A DNA stretch of 46,428 nucleotides, taken from assembly GCA_937880805.1 (NCBI GenBank), contig CALGRR010000119.1:1-46428 (forward strand), written 5' to 3'. Positions 41,144-46,428 of this stretch are shown piece by piece. A model generated the notes under the pieces. That model was not told the origin of the DNA. It worked only from the letters and a program-made list of their open reading frames with translations, and did no database searches. How positions within the stretch are numbered: position 1 is the stretch's first letter; every line of letters begins with the position of its first letter. Made by a program: the position numbers and the translations under genes. This DNA is from an uncultured Clostridia bacterium (GTDB taxonomy: Bacteria > Bacillota > Clostridia > Oscillospirales > Acutalibacteraceae).

Positions 41144-42069
41144 TTCTTTTCCTCCATAATTCTGCTTTTAACAAGGCTGTATGCGGTTTTGCTTTCGGGT
41201 AAAAACGAAAACAACTGAAAGCAATGGCACATACCCTCAAATTTATGAAGCTCGGCATCTGCTCCGGCGGCTTTCAGTTTTTCATAAACTCTGTCGCTGT
41301 CGCTTTCATCAAGCTCCGCAGTTCCGCATATCAGAGTAACCTTCGGAAAACCTTCAAAGCTGCCGAACAGCGGTGAGATATACGGATTGGTTCTGTCAAC
41401 ATTCAGAACATACTTTGATATTCTTCTGAGCAGGTGAAGATTATCTTCAATTTTCTTATGCTTTGCTATTCCGTAAAACGGGTCTGTGTATGCATTTGTG
41501 ATTCTTGAATCACCGCTTGATGTTGCATCCGCCCACAGCGAAAAACAGACAATATGATTCGGCAGATAATAACCGTTATCACGAAGCCACAAGGATGATG
41601 TCATCGCAAGAGTTGCACCTGCACTGTCGCCAATAATAACAATATCAGAATTGTTGATACCCTCATCAAGTAAATGAAGATAAATCTTTACAACATCGTG
41701 CATCTGCGACGGAAGCTGATGCTCGGGAAATCTGCCGTAATTAACACTTATAACCGTTGCACCGCAAAACATTTTGCTGTATTTTTCGGCAAGTCTGCGA
41801 TAAAAATCATTCAGTTCGATTTTGAATCCGCCGCCGTGAATCATCAGTATAACTTTTTCTGTTTTGCAATTACGGTTTATGAGCTTTTCATATTTCACCC
41901 CGTCAAAGGTGTTCTTCGTATGTATAAAGTTTTTTGAGGGCTTGTATTTTGATTTTTTATCTTTCGTAAGCTTTGCCGCATTGTCTGAAAGCTTTGAGCT
42001 GTCGGATAAAGGCGAATGAAAAACCAAACGCAAAGCTCCCATAAATATTCTTGAAGTCAGAGATTGCAT
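41140..42069 (-). CDS. alpha/beta-hydrolase (HSL-family esterase)
   Basis: 309 residues from the ATG at 42069 (AGGGTGAT before it). It has the oxyanion motif MIHGGGF, nucleophile elbow GDSAGA, and late Asp (ELDESD) and His (EGMCHCFQ) of the triad. The N-terminal RIFMGALRLVF stretch may associate with the membrane. It starts 19 bp after the HTH gene stops and is followed by the kinase-like and AraC genes. Confidence 0.88.
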   Translation of the reverse strand: MQSLTSRIFMGALRLVFHSPLSDSSKLSDNAAKLTKDKKSKYKPSKNFIHTKNTFDGVKYEKLINRNCKTEKVILMIHGGGFKIELNDFYRRLAEKYSKMFCGATVISVNYGRFPEHQLPSQMHDVVKIYLHLLDEGINNSDIVIIGDSAGATLAMTSSLWLRDNGYYLPNHIVCFSLWADATSSGDSRITNAYTDPFYGIAKHKKIEDNLHLLRRISKYVLNVDRTNPYISPLFGSFEGFPKVTLICGTAELDESDSDRVYEKLKAAGADAELHKFEGMCHCFQLFSFLPESKTAYSLVKSRIMEEKK

Positions 42070-42088
42070 AACATCACCCTGAATTATT

Positions 42089-42586
42089 TTATACCAAACT
42101 GATTGTAACCTTTTCCCCGTTTTCGCCGTCAACAGAAAGAATTTCTCCCGAAAGACCGGTTTTTATTGCATCCTCAACAGCATTTGCCTGCTCACCCGTC
42201 AGCCCTCCGAAAATGCCGCCTATATTAAGGCCGAAACGCACTATTCCTATAGGAAACTTTATGTTTGTGGTTTTACCGTTGCGTTCGGTTGTGATAAGGA
42301 GCTTTGTTGCTTTTTTGCCGTTAAAAACAGGTTCTTCATATGCTGCCTCAGGTTCCGTGTTTACTTTTTCTTCCGCAGTTTCACTTATCGGAGCAACTCC
42401 GAGCAATTCATCAACACTCACACCAAAAATATTTGCTATAGAGGGCAATAGAGAAATATCGGGGCAGGATAAATTATTTTCCCATTTTGAAACAGCCTGA
42501 GGTGAAACTCCGAGTTTAATTGCAAGCTCCTCCTGAGTAAGTCCCTTTGCTCTTCTTCTTTCTGAAATATTGTTTCCGAGATTCAT
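42089..42586 (-). CDS. XRE-type regulator with C-terminal beta-rich domain
   Basis: 165 residues. The HTH is at about 14-35 (LTQEELAIKLGVSPQAVSKW). An acidic linker is followed by an about 70-residue domain (KLLITTERNGKTTNIKFPIG to GEKVTISLV) that resembles a small domain found alone in other Clostridia proteins; function unknown. A good GGAG precedes the ATG. It probably controls its own operon. Confidence 0.85.
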   Translation of the reverse strand: MNLGNNISERRRAKGLTQEELAIKLGVSPQAVSKWENNLSCPDISLLPSIANIFGVSVDELLGVAPISETAEEKVNTEPEAAYEEPVFNGKKATKLLITTERNGKTTNIKFPIGIVRFGLNIGGIFGGLTGEQANAVEDAIKTGLSGEILSVDGENGEKVTISLV

Positions 42587-42856
42587 AATTCATTCTCCTT
42601 CAAATTCTTATTCGGCTTGCATCCGCCGATTTCATTGTTACAGAATTCTTCGGTTGAGTCAATAAACGAAGCGTTGAAACGGGTAAACTTACGGTTGATT
42701 TTGCGGTATCAACCGTTAGTTGATGCCGATTTTTGCTGTTTTCACCGTCACAGCTTCCTCCAATTCGGATTTTAACACAATATAATCACGAAAACAACAA
42801 TCATAAGATTTTAATATCTGCAAATCAAAACAATCAAGGATTTTAATAATTTTTTA
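42587..42856. other. intergenic region with a 9-bp dyad
   Basis: ACGGTTGAT at 42691 and ATCAACCGT at 42708 form a dyad with an 8-bp spacer, about 105 bp upstream of the HTH gene. On the minus strand an open frame of about 43 codons ends by overlapping the HTH start but has no start codon. No further gene is evident. Confidence 0.45.
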
Positions 42857-43744
42857 TCAATGATGGTGGTGTCGGTGCTGCGGAGCTTTTGATTTAACCA
42901 CACATTGTTTTTCGCCGCAATGCTCCTCTTCCGTTTCCAATTCAAGCGTCGTGTGACATATTCCGTGTTCCGACAGCTCTTCACGGATTTTCTCTTTTAT
43001 TTTGCAGGCATCCGCGTTTGTAACAATATGCATAGTTGCATAATTGTTTAATCCGTCGAGACTCCATATATGAATATGATGAACATCTGTCACCCCGTCA
43101 ATATTCATAATGTGCTCTTTGATTTCGTTAACATTTATATTTTCAGGTGTTTTTTCAAGAAGCAGAAAAAGCACCTCTTTTAAATTTCTGATTGAATTTA
43201 TAAGAATAAACGCCGCTACTCCCAAGGACATAATAGGGTCGATAAATGCAAAACCGGTAAATTTCATAACTATTGCACCGATAAGCACAACCGCCCAGCC
43301 GAGCACATCCTCGAGCATATGCAGATTAACCGCCTTCTGATTGAGCGACTTCCCTTCGCGGGTAAAAAATGCTGCAAAAAAATTCACGCAGACTCCCACT
43401 ATTGCAAAAACAATCATACCGTTATAATCTATTTGTGCGGGATGAATAAATCTTTCAACTGCATTACAGATTACTGCGGCAGAGCCGAATAAAAGAATAA
43501 GAGTTGTAACAAGGCTGCCGATAACGGAATATCTTGCGTATCCGTAAGTATAAGCATCATCGGGCTGCTTTTTGCTATTTTTTTCAAGAAAATAAGATAT
43601 TCCGATGCTTGCGGCATCCCCTGCATCGTGCACGGCATCGGAAATAACGGCAACGCTTCCGGTAACAAATCCGCCGATGAATTCAAAAATTGAAAAACCG
43701 AAATTTAAAATAAACGCCGTTAGAATATTCTTTTCTGTTTTCAT
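42857..43744 (-). CDS. cation diffusion facilitator (Zn/Cd-type) transporter
   Basis: 295 residues, six membrane helices. Helix 2 has the metal motif HDAGD and helix 5 HMLED, the DxxxD/HxxxD layout of Zn2+-exporting CDF proteins. A cytosolic domain with TDVHHIHIWSLDG follows, and the protein ends in QHRHHHH after a Cys/His pair (EEHCGEKQC), which may sense or buffer metal. A divergent TetR gene is 160 bp away. Confidence 0.93.
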   Translation of the reverse strand: MKTEKNILTAFILNFGFSIFEFIGGFVTGSVAVISDAVHDAGDAASIGISYFLEKNSKKQPDDAYTYGYARYSVIGSLVTTLILLFGSAAVICNAVERFIHPAQIDYNGMIVFAIVGVCVNFFAAFFTREGKSLNQKAVNLHMLEDVLGWAVVLIGAIVMKFTGFAFIDPIMSLGVAAFILINSIRNLKEVLFLLLEKTPENINVNEIKEHIMNIDGVTDVHHIHIWSLDGLNNYATMHIVTNADACKIKEKIREELSEHGICHTTLELETEEEHCGEKQCVVKSKAPQHRHHHH

Positions 43745-43796
43745 ATAATCCTCCGTTGACTTATTATAATTAATGATATAAAATTAATATGTTACA

Positions 43797-43809
43797 GAAC
43801 ATACTGTTC
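43797..43809. promoter_or_regulatory. operator-like palindrome between CDF and TetR genes
   Basis: GAACA-TAC-TGTTC, perfect arms of 5 bp. GTTCAATA also occurs three times nearby (43807, 43839, 43864). Likely TetR binding sites. Confidence 0.55.
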
Positions 43810-43905
43810 AATATAATTTTATCAGATTGAAATGCAAGTTCAATATACGGTTTATGCTTGCAGTTCAATACCGAACAAAAAGCGGAAAAAGTACGGGAGG
43901 TAATT

Positions 43906-44457
43906 ATGGACAGAAGGCAGAGAAAAACACGCGATGCAATCTTTGCGGCATTCATCAGGCTTTTATCCAAAAAAAGCTTTGCACAGATTACTGTCGGGGA
44001 AATAATTGAAAAAGCAGATGTGGGAAGAGCAACCTTTTATTCTCATTTTGAAACAAAGGATTTTCTGTTAAAGGAGCTTTGTGAGGAGCTTTTCTGCCAC
44101 ATTTTTGATTCTATGAGCGGTGAAAAAAATGAGCACAGACATATTTTTGACTGCAACGCACCGAATTCCGTTTTTCTTCATCTGTTTCAGCATCTTCAGA
44201 AAAATGATAACAATATTCTTGAGCTTCTCTCGTGCCCGAATAACGATTTGTTCCTGCAATACTTCAAAAACAATCTTATGCAGCTTGCGGCAACGCAGTT
44301 GAATATTCTGGAAACAGAAAAGAATAAAAACCTGCCCGAAACTTTTCGTATAAATCATATAGCCTCCGTTTTTATTGAAACGGTCAGATGGTGGGTTGAT
44401 AACGGAATTAAAGAATCCCCCGAAAAAATAACCGAATATTTCTTTTGCATCGTTTAA
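43906..44457 (+). CDS. TetR/AcrR family transcriptional regulator
   Basis: 183 residues from the ATG at 43906 (GGGAGG before it). The HTH is ITVGEIIEKADVGRATFYSH at about 29-48. The C-terminal domain ends with FIETVRWWVDNGI, as in the TetR_C group shared with the regulator at 4862. Divergent from the CDF gene, which it probably represses. The acetyltransferase gene follows after 16 bp. Confidence 0.9.
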   Translation: MDRRQRKTRDAIFAAFIRLLSKKSFAQITVGEIIEKADVGRATFYSHFETKDFLLKELCEELFCHIFDSMSGEKNEHRHIFDCNAPNSVFLHLFQHLQKNDNNILELLSCPNNDLFLQYFKNNLMQLAATQLNILETEKNKNLPETFRINHIASVFIETVRWWVDNGIKESPEKITEYFFCIV

Positions 44458-44473
44458 ATGATTGGAGCAGCTT

Positions 44474-44911
44474 ATGGAAGTTATTATTAAAAGATTTGAA
44501 GAAATGAGCGTAAATGAATTATATGCCATATTCAAGGCAAGAGCAGATGTTTTTGTTACAGAGCAGAAATGCCCCTACCCCGACCCCGACGGCAGAGATA
44601 AAAGGGCTTATCATATTTTTCTTGCAGAAGACGGTGAAATCAAGGCGTATCTCCGCCTTCTTGATAAAGGAGTATCCTTTGAAGATGTTTCAATCGGCAG
44701 AGTTCTTACAACCGAAAGAGGCAAGGGATATTCAAAGTTAATTATTGAAGCCGCCATAAAAACGGCAAAAGAAAAAATGAATGCAGAAAGAATTGTTATA
44801 GAGGCACAGAGCTACACACAAAAGCTTTATGAAAAATTCGGTTTCAGGCAAGCAGGTGAAGAATTCGTTACGGATTGGGTGCCTCACGTTGAAATGATTC
44901 TTGATTTATGA
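44474..44911 (+). CDS. GNAT acetyltransferase, ElaA-like
   Basis: 145 residues from the ATG at 44474 (GGAG before it). ElaA-type opening FEEMSVNELYAIFKARADVF and EQKCPYPDPDGRD, acetyl-CoA loop VLTTERGKGYSKLII, and YEKFGFRQAGEEF near the end. Substrate unknown. Confidence 0.9.
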   Translation: MEVIIKRFEEMSVNELYAIFKARADVFVTEQKCPYPDPDGRDKRAYHIFLAEDGEIKAYLRLLDKGVSFEDVSIGRVLTTERGKGYSKLIIEAAIKTAKEKMNAERIVIEAQSYTQKLYEKFGFRQAGEEFVTDWVPHVEMILDL

Positions 44912-44921
44912 GGTAAATATT

Positions 44922-46355
44922 ATGAAAAGCATCAAAGTTTCACTTAAAAACGCTTCAAAAACCAACAACGGTATATTCGAGGGCTGGGGAACAAGCCTTT
45001 GCTGGTGGGCAAACAGAGTCGGTTTCAGCGAAACGATGGTTAACGAAAGTGCAAAGCTTTTCTTTTCAAAAGAAGGCTTGAACCTTAATATTATGCGTTA
45101 CAACATCGGCGGCGGCGACGACCCTTCTCACAACCACATAACCAGAACAGATTCCGAAATGCCCGGCTGGTGGAAATACAACAGCGAAAAGAAAAAGTTC
45201 TTTTTTAATCCCGATACAGACCACGCCCAGCTTGCCGTGCTTGATGCTGCATATAAAGCCGCAGGTGAAAATGCTTATGTTGAAGCATTCTCGAATTCAC
45301 CGCCGTATTTTATGACGGTCAGCGGTTGCAGCTCGGGAAGCAAAAACGGCGTAACCAATAACCTGAAAAAATCCTGCATAGGCTCTTTTGCGGAATACCT
45401 TGCAGATGTTTGCTGTTACATACAGAAAAATTACGGCATAAAAATAAAAAGCCTCGCCGCAATGAACGAGCCTTTCACGGATTTCTGGAAGGCTTATTCT
45501 CAAAAGCAGGAGGGCTGCTTTGTTATGCCGGGTAAAATGCAGAGCGACATTCTTGTCAGAACGGCAGATGCATTGAATAAAAGAGGTCTTTCCGATATTA
45601 TTGTTACCGCAAGTGACGAAACGAAAACCTCCCGACAGTATATTGCTATGAAATTGCTGAGCAAAAAAGCACTTTCCGTTGTTGACAGAATAAGCACCCA
45701 CACCTATGCACCCGCAACACCTCAAATCGGCGACCTTGCAAGAAAAAAAGGCAAAAACATCTGGATGAGTGAAACAGACTGGAGCTCTGCAAGCGGCGAA
45801 AACAGCGGCGAGATGGGTCCCGCTTTATGGCTGGGCGAAAAAATCATTGAGGATATTAACACAATTTCGCCCTCTGCCTGGGTTATATGGCAGATTGTTG
45901 CCGCATATATTTCAAAAATTCCCGACGCCAAGGGCAGACTTGATATGCCCGATATGCCCGACCTCACTCAAGGCTTCTGGGGCACTGCTTTTGCAGATAT
46001 TGATAATGAAGAAATATATCTGACCCAAAAATATTATGCTTTCGGTCAGTTCACCCGCTATATAGAGCCCGGTATGACAATCATTCACACAGGCGATAAG
46101 CATTCCCTTGCCGCTTATGACAGAAGAAGCGGAAAAGCAGTTGTTGTTGCACTTAACACTACTGCCTCATGCCGAGATGTTTCCGTTGAATTTGATGATA
46201 TTTCAGTCAAAGGAAAAACAGCAAAGCTTATAAGAACAAGCGGTGATATAAACGGCGGCGAGCATTGGGCTGAAATTGATGAAATCCCATTACCGCAAAA
46301 CCGCCTTACCGCAAAACTGAAAGAAAACAGCATAACAACATTTGTTATAGAATAA
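44922..46355 (+). CDS. GH30 family glycoside hydrolase (subfamily 5-like)
   Basis: 477 residues from the ATG at 44922 (GAGG before it). FEGWGTSLCWWANRV and MRYNIGGGDDP fit GH30. Acid/base Glu is in AAMNEPFTDFW and the nucleophile Glu in IWMSETDWSS. A C-terminal beta-domain is present. The GWGTSLCWWA form recalls endo-beta-1,6-galactanases, but specificity is a guess. There is no signal peptide, as for the GH27 and GH125 enzymes here. Confidence 0.9.
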   Translation: MKSIKVSLKNASKTNNGIFEGWGTSLCWWANRVGFSETMVNESAKLFFSKEGLNLNIMRYNIGGGDDPSHNHITRTDSEMPGWWKYNSEKKKFFFNPDTDHAQLAVLDAAYKAAGENAYVEAFSNSPPYFMTVSGCSSGSKNGVTNNLKKSCIGSFAEYLADVCCYIQKNYGIKIKSLAAMNEPFTDFWKAYSQKQEGCFVMPGKMQSDILVRTADALNKRGLSDIIVTASDETKTSRQYIAMKLLSKKALSVVDRISTHTYAPATPQIGDLARKKGKNIWMSETDWSSASGENSGEMGPALWLGEKIIEDINTISPSAWVIWQIVAAYISKIPDAKGRLDMPDMPDLTQGFWGTAFADIDNEEIYLTQKYYAFGQFTRYIEPGMTIIHTGDKHSLAAYDRRSGKAVVVALNTTASCRDVSVEFDDISVKGKTAKLIRTSGDINGGEHWAEIDEIPLPQNRLTAKLKENSITTFVIE

Positions 46356-46372
46356 AAATAAGGCTGAATCAC

Positions 46373-46428
46373 ATGAACTGCCCCAAATTGTGCGGACAGT
46401 ACAAAAAAGGCTCTATGGCAGAAATATT
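46373..46428 (+). mobile_element. possible IS3-type insertion sequence end, cut by the window edge
   Basis: The sequence from TGAACTGCCCCAAATTGTG through CGGACAG to a start codon in CTCTATGGCAGAAATATT resembles the left end plus orfA start of IS3-family elements. Only 56 bases are visible, so the call is tentative. Confidence 0.35.

Noticed and set aside
42591..42725. Minus-strand open frame of about 43 codons ahead of the XRE gene
   Set aside because: Coding-like composition and stop overlapping the next start, but no start codon and no family I recognise; kept only as a note under the intergenic region.

Overview
The window looks like a chromosomal segment of a low-to-moderate-GC, Gram-positive, anaerobic gut Clostridia bacterium (Oscillospiraceae/Ruminococcaceae-like). 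The signs are consistent GGAGG-type ribosome binding sites, TTGACA/TATAAT promoters, a lipobox lipoprotein, FeoA/FeoB iron uptake, several glycan-degrading enzymes (GH27, GH125, GH30), THI-box riboswitches and a type II-A-like Cas9. The taxonomy is inference; no marker gene fixes it.

Layout. 1-4.7 kb: a four-gene minus-strand operon (sugar isomerase-like, RlmA-like rRNA methyltransferase, GH27 alpha-galactosidase, metallophosphoesterase). 4.8-6.8 kb: TetR regulator, small membrane exporter, Nudix protein with a pyrophosphatase-like N-terminal domain. 6.9-12.1 kb: two-component system overlapping a DUF5696-type lipoprotein, then a MIF-like tautomerase and a ComEA-like protein. 12.1-16.6 kb: asnS with an apparent AUA start, an MFS carrier with a long cytosolic tail, and a membrane-bound HTH protein. 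16.6-20 kb: tRNA-Leu, a Crp/Fnr regulator and the feoA-feoB-small Cys-rich protein operon. 20-25.4 kb: patatin, GH125, tRNA-Thr, a hairpin-repeat array with a truncated four-helix-bundle gene, an HTH membrane protein, a small kinase and trmO. 25.4-27.1 kb: an M3 oligopeptidase.

27.1-33.4 kb is the most interesting part. It is an island of about 6.2 kb bounded by two nearly identical 57-bp direct repeats. It holds a short CRISPR array read on the minus strand, its leader and promoter, a deletion scar joining the first 57 codons of cas1 to what may be the tail of csn2, an intact cas9, a divergently transcribed tracrRNA, and a DUF4160/DUF2442 pair resembling a toxin-antitoxin module with a dyad operator in its promoter. 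The adaptation genes are gone but every interference part is present, so this looks like an immune locus frozen in memory but possibly still able to cut.

33.4-46.4 kb: MATE transporter, dehydrogenase (again with an AUA-like start) and sugar isomerase, secreted metallophosphoesterase, two tandem TPP riboswitches in front of a broken thiamine-type transporter operon and a lipase fragment, an AraC regulator with a kinase-like and an esterase-like gene, HTH regulator, cation-diffusion transporter with divergent TetR, GNAT acetyltransferase, GH30 glycosidase, and possibly the end of an insertion sequence at the right edge.

All functions are read from motifs and remembered family features; no database search or folding program was run.
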